From positions 61,350-125,349 of the forward strand of contig JASANG010001208.1 of assembly GCA_030248215.1 (NCBI GenBank): a DNA stretch of 64,000 bases, read 5' to 3'. Shown piece after piece: positions 55,901-64,000 of the stretch. Source of the DNA: Enoplolaimus lenunculus (Eukaryota > Nematoda > Enoplea > Enoplida > Thoracostomopsidae). The position numbers and the translations under genes were made by a program. The notes beneath the pieces were generated by a model, which saw only the letters and a program-made list of their open reading frames with translations, searched no databases and was not told where the DNA came from. Each line of letters opens with the position of its first letter. Position 1 is the first letter of the stretch.

Positions 55901-58900
55901 AATAAAAAAAATGGTCCAAAAAGTCGGCTTGCAAAATTTTGAGCCTGCCCCCAGGACCCCCAGATCATCACTGCCCCCCAGCAAAATTAGCTGCCCCCAG
56001 GAAATTCCTGGGGCCCCCAGGAAACGCCCCCCGGCGGAAACTTTCAAGCTGTGGAGAAGCCAGTTTCGGGTGGTGGCTTTGTTTTTACTCGCGGCAAACA
56101 TCAAAGAAATAAGAAGTGTTATGAACACAAAAGAACGTTTTTGATAAAGAAATTTTATTACAAATTCTTAACTAGAATTTTTTCACCGTCTAGTATACAA
56201 CCGTAAACCTGCCTCTGACTCCGATAGACAATCTATCTCTTCCTACAGTAGCATATTTCTGCCCCAGGTTCCGGCAATTTCGGCAGTAAATTTTACATAG
56301 TTGCACAAAATAATATTCTATCGTTCGATGCGACTGGCTTCAAGTTTCGGAACAATTTTAGGAGTTACTTGTTGGGATTTCTTAAAATAAGCCAAAACTA
56401 AAGTTGTACAAATATTTTCTAAAATTACCAAATTAAACGCTTTTTAACCGTCTAGTTTCGTTTCAACGTAATTAGGGTGGGCGGTCTCGGTCTCGGCAAG
56501 TCTCGGGATTTGGCTTGTCTCGTTCTCGCTTTTTTCAGCCTCGGTGATTTGTAAACCGAGACCAAAGAGGTGAAAAAGCTATAAGCAATCACAGAATTTT
56601 CCTTGGATCGCAGCTTTGGCCTGTGCGTACTTGCACATTTCGCCTGCCAACACAGACAGTAAACGATTGTGGAGCATCGCTCCCTGGTTATACAGCGATT
56701 TGAGAAACAAAATGACCCCTCTGGTTACCCAAAATTCTGCTTTTAGAGGAAACCCAAAACACTTCGATTTTGTTGCGACAAGCACAAATAGTTGCATTTT
56801 CGCGTTCAAAACATTTAAGGCATCGTGTAAAAAATTATATATGGGTCATCTACATTTATAACGTTTATGCTATGTTAAAAAAATCTCCAGTCTATTCGGT
56901 TTGCCCGGGTTTAAAAACAATTATAGCTTTAAACTAGGGTTGTACTTGTACCGAGGGTGTTTTGATTGAGACTTTGTTAAAAAATCTTATTTTTATTTTC
57001 GGTAGCGGTTAAAAATTAAACGTAAGATCAGCCATAGCAACTAGCGTTATTATTTTTTCCATTACGTACTTTAGCAAGCAGACTTATGTACTATTAAGTC
57101 AAACCTAAATAAGGCGTGTGTACTGTTGCAGCACATTTGTGCAGCCAATTGCAGCTCTGCTCTGGTAATTCAGCCCAACGGCACTTTGCTACTTACTTCA
57201 CCGAGAGTACGGCTGCAGCTTTCTCTGTCGGTTGGAGCGGTACTCGTAGTTTCGCTTACTAGAGGTTACACCAATAGTCAGTTATCGGACCGGGAGGATG
57301 TAAAATTTATAATCATCTTAGCACACAGTAATGTGCAAAGTCTATAATGCTATTTAGCTAGCTCAGACACCGAAGTAAGTATAAGATTTGGTTCATAGAT
57401 CGTCTCATAGCTATTAAACAACTTCCTTAGTTTATATCACTGACCTATGAATAAGCAAACATGCAAGCGGTTTACAACACACCGTGAAAATTCTGCACAT
57501 TGAAATAGCCTGAATTCTTGCGGTAGAACATTAGTGCGATGCGGATTGTAGGAATTTACATTTAAAGTATCACGATAGCTTAGTTTTTAGTTGTAGATGT
57601 TCAAATACCAGTTTTGGAATAGAAATAATTACGTATTTATAATCAGGTCGATAAAACCTAGGTGTGAAAGACCTGATTTGAAATTCGGTTCAAATATCCC
57701 AAAGGCTTGTCTCGCGATAACTGTTTATGGCATTTGTGACAAAGGTAGCTTGTTCGTAGTTTTTTTGCGTTTTTCATAGTTTTTGTGCATATTCAGAATA
57801 CCTGATCATAATTATTGCGGAGCTAGGAACATTCATAGACCAGTCGTAGTGGGACTACATTTATTGAGCGAAGCTCAAACACACGTAAGCAATTAAGGTA
57901 ATATGCAAATTGGTTATTACCTAACTATTCAAATTTTCGGTTTTGGAGGTTAGTAAACAATTTATTCAAATTTCTGGCACCTAAAAACCCATTATTGCTG
58001 AAATTAGATTGCTTGTAACCCTAATAATTAGTGAATCATTGTAAAAACGCCTAATTTAGGCATATCAATTATGCTTACATGCAAATTATCTATTAGCTAA
58101 CTACTCAATTATCGGGTTTACACGTTGATAAACAATTTATTCAGATTCCTCGCACCAAAACCTTTAGTAAACCCTAATAAATATTGAAATAATTTAAAAA
58201 GTCGTAATTTTGTTTTGTCAATTAAGCAATATGCAAATTAGCTATTAGCTAACTATTCAATTAGCGGTTTTGGAGGTATGTAAACAATTTATTCAGATTC
58301 ATCGCACCCAAAAACCTTCAGTAAACCCTAATAATTACTGAAATAATTTAAAATGTCCTAGTTTTGACTTGTCAATTAAGCCAATATGCAAATTAGCTAT
58401 TAGCTAACTATTCAATTATCGGTTTTGGACGTTTGTAAACAATTTATTCAAATTCCTCGCACCTAAAAACCCGTTAGTGCTGAAATTATATTGCTGTTAA
58501 CCTTAATAATTAGTTAAATATTGCAAAAAAACCTTAATTTAGGCTTATAAACTGCTAATATGAAAATTATCTATTAGCTAACTGCTCAATTATCGGTTTC
58601 GGAGGTTTGTAAACAGTTCATCACATCCAAAAACCCTTTGATGCTAAAATTAGATTGCTTCTAACTATAATAATTAGTGAAATATTGTGGAAAGTCTTAA
58701 TTTAGGCTTAATTAATTATGCAAATTAGCCTGTAGCTAATAAACGGCTTAAAATTTTATAACCCCAATGCGAGGTTAACACCCCAGGATTATTGGCTTTC
58801 AAACAAAAAAGTTTATCAAAATCGGTACCGGACAGAAACCATCAACACCATCTTCTATTGCGAAATTACGTTGCATTGCACGAATAAGAGTCGGGCTAAA

Positions 58901-61900
58901 TCAGCGAAATTACGTTGCATTGCACGAATAAGAGTCGGGCTAAATCAAACTAACCATTTGTGTACTGATGTTTGATGATAACCTTTGAAGGTTGTACTCA
59001 AACAAGATATGGCCGTTTCAAATTTGGCATAACCAGTGCAAGCAAGTTCTCGTAATATGGTATAACTGCATGAGATCCAGCCAGACACCTTTTGTTCCCA
59101 TCTGCTTGACAGGTGCTGCGTCCACTAAAATACGTAACGCAAAAAATCTTGAATTTTACATAGTACGACTGAAATCACAAATATTAATAATTTTATAAGA
59201 AAATTTACACCCCTCCACTCATTGTTTTCCTCCGGTTGCCAACCGCAATTGTGGCTGTTATTATGTGCAATGCGCACGGAGTTTTCGACAAAGATTTAAG
59301 CTACATTATCTTCATGCAGTCTCGAAATTTTCAGTTCCGGAATCGACATCATTTCCCGTTCGGCATAATATTCGAGACAGCCGAAATCCGTATCCGGGTC
59401 CGGCACAAACCTACGGGATACCAGATATTCGCGGCTGGGATCCTGAAAACCAAAAAATTACCATACTGCTTAAATTTTTGACACCGAAGAAAATAAAAAG
59501 CTAAAAATTAATTTTAGATTAGTAAACATACTTTTACACTACTCACATATTATTAGTAAACGTGCACAAGTTTAGATGCTATTGTTATATCTAGCCAGCA
59601 GGGTGCAACCGGAATTACAATTTACCGGAACCGGAACCGGAATTTGAAAATTTTACCGGAACCGGAACCGGAAAGTGAAAAATGCATTTCACCAAAAATT
59701 TCATTTTAATCTTATTTTTCGCTCTATTATTTGTGAAATAACCTTAGTCGAACATAGGTATTTATTTTATTTGTTGTATTTTAGATTTTCATCATCGAAT
59801 GAAGTGAAATCCACCATTAATGGCTTATATTCGGAGTACAAGTGGCTTTCAAAAGAGATTCTTAAAAATTAGCAAAGTTAAGAAAACGGCCAAATTATAA
59901 TACCGGAATTTTTAAATCCGGTAAAAATTTACCGGAACCGGAACCGGAAGGTGATAAAATGCCGGAACCGGAACCGGAATTCCGGTTGCACCCTGCTAGC
60001 CAGGGTTATTGGCCGAAAAAATGTTTTTTTTTTATTTTTTCTATTTTTCCGAGAAAAAGAAGTTCCTCATTTCCCGTTCGGCATAATGTTCGAGACAGCC
60101 GAAATCCGTATCCGGGTCCGGGTCCGGCACAAACCTACGGGATACCAGATATTCGCGGCTGGGATCCTGAAAACCAAAAAAATACCATACTGCTTAAATT
60201 TTTGACACCGAAGAAAATAAAAAGCTAAAAATTAATTTTAGATTAGTAAACATACTTTTACACTACTCACATATTATTCCTAAAAGTGCACAAGTTTAGA
60301 TGCTATTGTTATATCTAGCCAGGGTTATTGGCCGAAAAAAATGTTTTTTTTTTAATTTTTTCTATTTTTCCGAGAAAAAGAAGTTATAACTAAATATAAA
60401 ACAAGCTATTTTGACTGAAATTAAAACTATGGTCACCGCGACCTAAGTTAGACGACAAACCACTGAGAACAAAAATTGTACACTGCCAGGAAGTTAAAGC
60501 ATTAGCGTGAACTAAAAAATACTGCAACAGATAATTATTAAGAAATTACACGTTAGTCTCTGAAGAGAGGAGGTGACTTACACAACACAAAAAATGCGCA
60601 TTTATAAAAATTATTCCGCAAATCAAAATCAGTTCAGCCGTTCCTGAGATTCTTTTCGGACGGACTGACGGACATCCACCTTTCGACCCCCAAGTACAAA
60701 ACATAAAATGCTTCGCGAAACTCCGCTTTGCTCGGAGTGTCGCTTCGCTTAATTAATAGCGAAATTTTATTCATCACGCATCACTTACTTCAACGATACA
60801 GCTACATACGTTCTGATATTTGAACGCCATCTAGTGTACGAGATTTGAATTACCCGTCCGGCTCTGGCATTTTTGGTTTCCGATCGCACCCTAAATCCAC
60901 ATCAGGAATGGGCGGTCTCGGTCAAAAAAGCGAGACGGACACCCAACCAATCGAGACCGAGACTTCTGGTCTAAGTCAATTTTTAACCGTTACCCGACCG
61001 CCGACCGGAAATAAAAATTTGATCTTTGTAATATCTGCTCAGAATTGCCGTCTAATTGATACAATTAAATTCGTAGGAATGGTGGAACAAACGTAACGAT
61101 TGAAAAAAGTTTCACAAAACTATTTCCAACTCCAATTATTACAGATGTTGCACACATATAAAATTGGGGGGTTAAATTGCATTCCACATTTTAAGTCATA
61201 ACTGCAGTCACGGACAGAATTAAGTGCAACCGTGGTCGCGACCCAAACGCAGTTCGAATCGCGATCGCTCGCAACCGCAATTTACGTGGACGCAAAAACC
61301 GCGACTGCGACCGCGGTTCAAACCGCGACTGCGACCGCGGTTCAAACCGCGACTGCGATCGCGGTTCAAACCGCGACTGCGACCGCGGTTCAAACCGCGA
61401 CTGCGACCGCGATTCAAACCGCGACTGCGACCGCGGTTCAAACCGCGACTGCGACCGCGGTTCAAACCGCGACTGCGACCGCGGTTCAAACCGCGACTGC
61501 GACCGCGGTTCAAACCGCGACTGCGACCGCGGTTCAAACCGCGACTGCGACCGCGGTTCAAACCGCGCCTGCGACCGCGGTTCAAACCGCGACTGCGACC
61601 TCGGTTCAAACCGCGACTGCGACCGCGGTTCAAACCGCGACTGCGACCGCGGTTCAAACCGCGCCTGCGACCGCGGTTCAAACCGCGACTGCGACCTCGG
61701 TTCAAACCGCGACTGCGACCGCGATTCAAACCGCGACTGCGACCGCGGTTCAAACCGCGACTGCGACCGCGGTTCAAACCGCGACTGCGACCGCGGTTCA
61801 AACCGCGACTGCGACCGCGGTTCAAACCGCGCCTGCGACCGCGGTTCAAACCGCGACTGCGACCTCGGTTCAAACCGCGACTGCGACCGCGATTCAAACC

Positions 61901-63234
61901 GCGACTGCGACCGCGGTTCAAACCGCGACTGCGAACGCAATTAAAATCGCGTCTACGATCGCATCTCAAACCGCGACTGCGACCGGGTTTCAAACCGCGA
62001 CTGCAGACGCAATTGAAATCGCGTCTATGATCGTGTCTCAAACCGCGTTTGAGACGCGATCGCTGCGCGGTTTCTGCGCACTTAATTCTGTCCGTGACTG
62101 TACTGATTTTATGTTTTATGTTGGCCCCATAAAGGCTTACGTAATACGTATACGGGTAATTTTTTACACTGTATATTACACATAGTTGCCGCTTTAAAAC
62201 AATATTTAGCATGTCAATTATAGCTAAGCCTGTTATTTGAATAACTTGAAGGAAAACGTGTTGCAGTTAAAAAAGCTGAATGAGTGCAACTGCAGAAAGG
62301 TTCGTTTTTTAATCAGGTCAAAATTGGCAACAATGATTGCTGCCTTTCACATGATGTAGAGCACACAATTTTACACATTTTAAGGTATAGCATGTCGTTA
62401 ACGAGTCTGGTTCCGTAGTTCGGCCACGTAAACCGCATTCAATTTTGTGAAAAACGACATTTTGCAAAAAAGTTAGAAAAGGGCACAGCGCTAAACCTGG
62501 TTAGAACGAAGAAATTAAAACGGATTAGCACATTTTTTGCCATATTCAAGGGAGTATTTTATGAGACCAAGAAATCTCATTTGATCCACTCGTTAAGCAA
62601 TTATTTCTAAAAATGTCACCAGATTTGCATTCAGGTCCGGGTATTCCGGTTGTTACGGCTATTTTCGCCGAAAAATTACGGGTCCGGGTTTTTACAAAAA
62701 ATCACTAGGGGTCCGGGTACAAAAATACCCGAACAAAGTACCAGGAATAAAATTAGCTTAGTGATTTTAACATCCCGCGAGCTTGTCGTCATCGTCAGTA
62801 ATTGATGTATCCAGTACTGCTCCGGTCCCGGTTTTAGCGTGTATTTGCCGAAAATTTCTGGGTGTCAGATTTCATAAATTTTACGTTCGGGTTAATCTTT
62901 TGAAAAATTCGGGTCTGGGTGTCGTGATAGTGGTAATGGGGAATTTTGTTCAAAAATACCAATCCATCGGCTTTGTACCCGGACCTCTAGCTCTGGTTTT
63001 TTCCCCCGATTGTAGCCTGGTACAAACGTATGTTGTATGTACTTTGCTCAATATCGCTTAATATAGTGTGTTGCGTATGTATATAGTTGTGTCTGTCGCA
63101 GACTCGCAACGTGTCTCTGTATCTGACGGCTTCAATGGCGCAGGCAACCTTAACGCAACAAATAGCCGGCGGTTAGAAATGGAAAACAGTGTGAACGAGA
63201 TTCGGGATAGAGTGATGTCACCATCGAGTCATGT
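49960..63234 (+). CDS. unrecognised host gene, three exons seen
   Basis: Three phase-compatible exons: 49960-50059 (acceptor TTTTTTTGTAG, donor GTAAGTC, phase 1 in, 2 out), 52542-52750 (acceptor GTTTGATTCAG, donor GTGAGTT, phase 2 in, 1 out) and 63102-63234 (acceptor GTCTGTCGCAG, donor GTAAGTG, phase 1 in, 2 out). They carry REFDGSSEDVNGYEQ; a His-rich run (SYHGHHHGHSHEH) ending QRKRIIVSVISPP; and SVSDGFNGAGNLNATNSRRL followed by EMENSVNEIRDRVM. I do not recognise the family; no enzyme motif or membrane segment is seen. Upstream and downstream exons are missing, and more may be hidden between 52.8 and 63.1 kb. An ATG at 50004 in the first exon could be a start. Confidence 0.5.
50336..52086. 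mobile_element. internal-deletion derivative of the 7 kb transposon, with a nested Helentron-like element
   Basis: Same ends (TGGCTTTTCCACAGC ... GTGGAGAAGCCA), flanked by GATATAC / GATATAA (6 of 7 matching). Its left 170 bp corresponds to 35470-35635, then it jumps to sequence matching 41900-42274, so about 6 kb of transposase is gone. A Helentron-like repeat occupies 50820-51868 inside it. Confidence 0.8.
50820..51868 (+). mobile_element. Helentron-like copy inside a DNA transposon derivative
   Basis: Full-length copy starting TTGAGCGAAGCGAATCTCC and ending CGACTGGT, placed inside the 50336-52086 element. Compared with the uninterrupted copy at 55.8 kb about 40 bp of host element is missing at the insertion point. 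Confidence 0.75.
52094..52541. other. intron with a GACCGAGACC-family MITE remnant
   Basis: 52260-52445 matches the inverse of 60903-61085 (TCTGAGCAGATA, GGTTAAAAATTGACCGAGAC, GACCGCCAATCCCA). Confidence 0.5.
52542..52750 (+). CDS. His-rich exon of the unrecognised gene
   Basis: 209 nt, the best supported of the three exons: strong splice borders, an open frame throughout and clear amino-acid bias. At least 12 of the first 40 or so residues are His, mostly as HxH/HGH repeats, followed by a basic patch QRKR and a hydrophobic IIVSVI strand. His-rich runs occur in metal-binding loops and in low-complexity linkers; which applies cannot be decided here. Confidence 0.6.
53153..53628. mobile_element. 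old, diverged member of the TTCCGGTTCCGG MITE family
   Basis: Ends GAGGGTGCAATCGGAATTCC and GGTTGCACTCTG; the middle matches the young copies (GAAAATCTAAAATACA, AATACCTATTTCCAACTAAG) with many changes. No target duplication left. Confidence 0.7.
54438..54855. mobile_element. hAT-type MITE (CCGGTATCC family), whole copy
   Basis: Ends CAGAATGCGACCGTATAC and AGTATCCGGTTGCACCCTG; flanks GTTTTCCT / GTTTTTCC are near-identical. Same family as the opened copy at the window start. Confidence 0.65.
54890..55220. mobile_element. MITE of the TCTCGGTCTCGG family
   Basis: GGGAGTCTCGGTATTTGGCG ... GACCGAGACCGGCCATGAAA with AGTCTCGGTCTCG inverted arms. Relatives: 56470-56575, 52375-52445, 56990-57020 and 60903-61085. 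Ends are not sharp. Confidence 0.5.
55296..56062. mobile_element. 767 bp internal-deletion derivative of the 7 kb transposon
   Basis: Uninterrupted version of the previous copy: C-rich left end, the identical TTTTATATTACGCTGAGTAC core, C-rich right end and CTGTGGAGAAGCCA. The flanking 7-mers (CCCTCGC and GTTTCGG) do not match, so one flank has been altered or exchanged. Confidence 0.8.
56070..57838. other. intron of the unrecognised gene, no confident exon
   Basis: An acceptor-like GTACTGTTGCAG at about 57130 is followed by an open stretch to about 57345 in two frames; without a clear donor I do not call it an exon. The rest is MITE remnants. Confidence 0.35.
57839..58830 (-). mobile_element. 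Helentron-like copy, reverse orientation
   Basis: Starts ACCAGTCGTAGTGGGACTAC (3' end of the element on this strand), has about five internal units and stops inside the 5' part (CGGTTTTGATAAACTT region on the other strand). A further 5' fragment on the same strand lies at about 60635-60755. Confidence 0.7.
58860..58947 (+). repeat. 44 bp perfect tandem duplication
   Basis: GCGAAATTACGTTGCATTGC ... GGGCTAAATCA twice in a row without a change, so recent. Confidence 0.9.
59345..60385 (+). repeat. tandem duplication of about 315 bp, one copy hit by a MITE
   Basis: CATTTCCCGTTCGGCATAAT to TTTTCCGAGAAAAAGAAGTT occurs at 59347-60062 (with the 397 bp MITE inside) and 60069-60382. The copies are over 95% alike by eye. 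Inner sequences (CAGGGTTATTGGCCG) recall the end of the 14705 MITE. Confidence 0.85.
59599..59995. mobile_element. hAT MITE (TTCCGGTTCCGG family), copy 3, inverted
   Basis: 397 bp, duplication CTAGCCAG (59591-59598, 59996-60003). The undisrupted target is present in the neighbouring tandem copy at 60315-60322. Confidence 0.95.
60903..61085. mobile_element. fragment of the TCTCGGTCTCGG family
   Basis: CAGGAATGGGCGGTCTCGGT start, GACCGAGACTTCTGG, then TTTTTAACCGTTACC; inverse match to 52260-52445. Confidence 0.5.
61205..62100. mobile_element. Tc1-like MITE filled by a 24 bp CpG-rich minisatellite
   Basis: Perfect 23 bp inverted ends beginning CAGTCACGGACAGAATTAAG; TA follows the right end. 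About 27 units of 24 bp (CGACTGCGACCGCGGTTCAA plus ACCG) fill 61294-61935, with variants CCTGCG and CCTCGG recurring at multiples of the unit. Because 24 is divisible by 3 and the unit lacks stops, four long open frames arise on both strands; none is a gene. Confidence 0.85.
62110..63100. other. intron, with a GGTCCGGGTA-rich repeat remnant
   Basis: 62630-62740 holds several GTCCGGGT/ACCCGGAC motifs facing each other (CAGGTCCGGGTATTCCGG, AATACCCGAACAAAG), and 62870-63010 more of the same, likely a decayed hAT MITE. The open frame at 62783-63061 has no domain and no exon border. Confidence 0.4.
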
Positions 63235-63446
63235 GTAAGTGAAAATTGTATATTTAGCAGGGTAGTTGGGTACGGGATAAAATAAATAATCAAGCTATCC
63301 CACACATTTTGCCGAACAATTATCCGGATAATTCAGGATAATTTTATCTATATAATTTTGACAAAAATTGGTACAAAGTACATACATATGTACAGTGTCG
63401 AAAAACATCCAGAACCTGTCATAAGTTAATACCTATGTACCTGGGT

Positions 63447-63842
63447 CAGGGTGCAACCGGAATTACAATTTACCGGAACCGGAACCGGAATTTGAAAATT
63501 TTACCGGAACCGGAACCGGAACGTGAAAAATGCATTTCACCAAAAATTTCATTTTAATCGTATTTTTTGCTCGATTATTTGTGAAACAACCTTAGTCGAA
63601 CATAGGTATTTATTTTATTTGTTGTATTTTAGATTTTCATCATCGACTGAAGTGAAATCCACCATCAATGTCTTATATTCGGAGTACAAGTGGCTTTCAA
63701 AAGAGATTCTTAAAAATTAGCAAAGTTAAGAAAACGGCCAAATTATAATACCGGAATTTTAAATCCGGTAAAAATTTACCGGAACCGGAACCGGAAGGTG
63801 AAAAAATGCCGGAACCGGAACCGGAATTCCGGTTGCACCCTG
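63447..63842. mobile_element. hAT MITE (TTCCGGTTCCGG family), copy 4, inverted
   Basis: 396 bp, duplication ACCTGGGT (63439-63446, 63843-63850). Lies in the intron after the last exon seen of the unrecognised gene. Confidence 0.95.
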
Positions 63843-64000
63843 ACCTGGGTTTAACCGAAATTCCTGTTCCGGCCGAAATTCCATTTGATGATGAAATAGC
63901 TGAAAATTCACTGTTCCGGCAAAATTTATTTCCTGTTGGAATGCTGCTATGTACGCTGTCTAATTTCGATTTTGGTCTTTCTCGAGGATTCGAGGCCTAT

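Noticed and set aside
61191-62212. Four long overlapping open frames (249-330 codons) on both strands
   Set aside because: They follow from a stop-free 24 bp unit, divisible by three, repeated about 27 times; the peptides are simple repeats.

Overview
This is animal (metazoan) nuclear DNA, AT-rich and packed with transposons. Protein-coding information comes in short exons with GT..AG borders and matching phases, there is a tRNA-derived SINE-like repeat, and histone H2A/H2B fossils are present. I could not fix the phylum from sequence alone. Nothing bacterial is present (no operons, no CRISPR).

2.8-19.7 kb (+ strand) holds the 3' two thirds of a host gene that I read as a DEPDC1 homologue (DEP and RhoGAP-like domain protein). 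Eight exons can be placed. The last four (17.0-19.7 kb) give a C-terminus that follows the DEPDC1 family motif by motif. The roughly 11 kb intron at 5.7-17.0 kb is a stack of nested hAT, Tc1-like and PIF-like MITEs, minisatellites and an H2B fossil. 19.7-24.4 kb carries an H2A pseudogene, tRNA-like SINE units and old repeats.

24.5-43.8 kb (- strand) is one large, broken Ty3/gypsy-type fossil: gag, zinc knuckle, protease, reverse transcriptase, RNase H and integrase, a PHD finger after the integrase, and about 5.5 kb of additional unrecognised coding sequence with a coiled coil. Its gag is split by a complete 6,984 bp DNA transposon (35,470-42,453) of hAT type, whose transposase region is internally triplicated. 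A 9-mer, CGTCAAGGC, occurs 13 times in one orientation across the Ty3 fossil and in different reading frames. That is the most unexplained signal in the window. The 5' leader of the fossil (43.6-45.3 kb) is an A-B-A-B tandem array of 431/433 bp units.

45.4-64 kb is again a nest of MITEs and Helentron-like elements with about 155 bp internal tandem repeats, lying in the introns of a second host gene. I found three phase-compatible exons of it (49,960; 52,542; 63,102) but do not recognise the protein, which has a His-rich stretch. The region also carries internal-deletion derivatives of the 7 kb DNA transposon and a CpG-rich 24 bp minisatellite that grew inside a Tc1-like MITE. Target-site duplications read by eye resolve the nesting order in many places.
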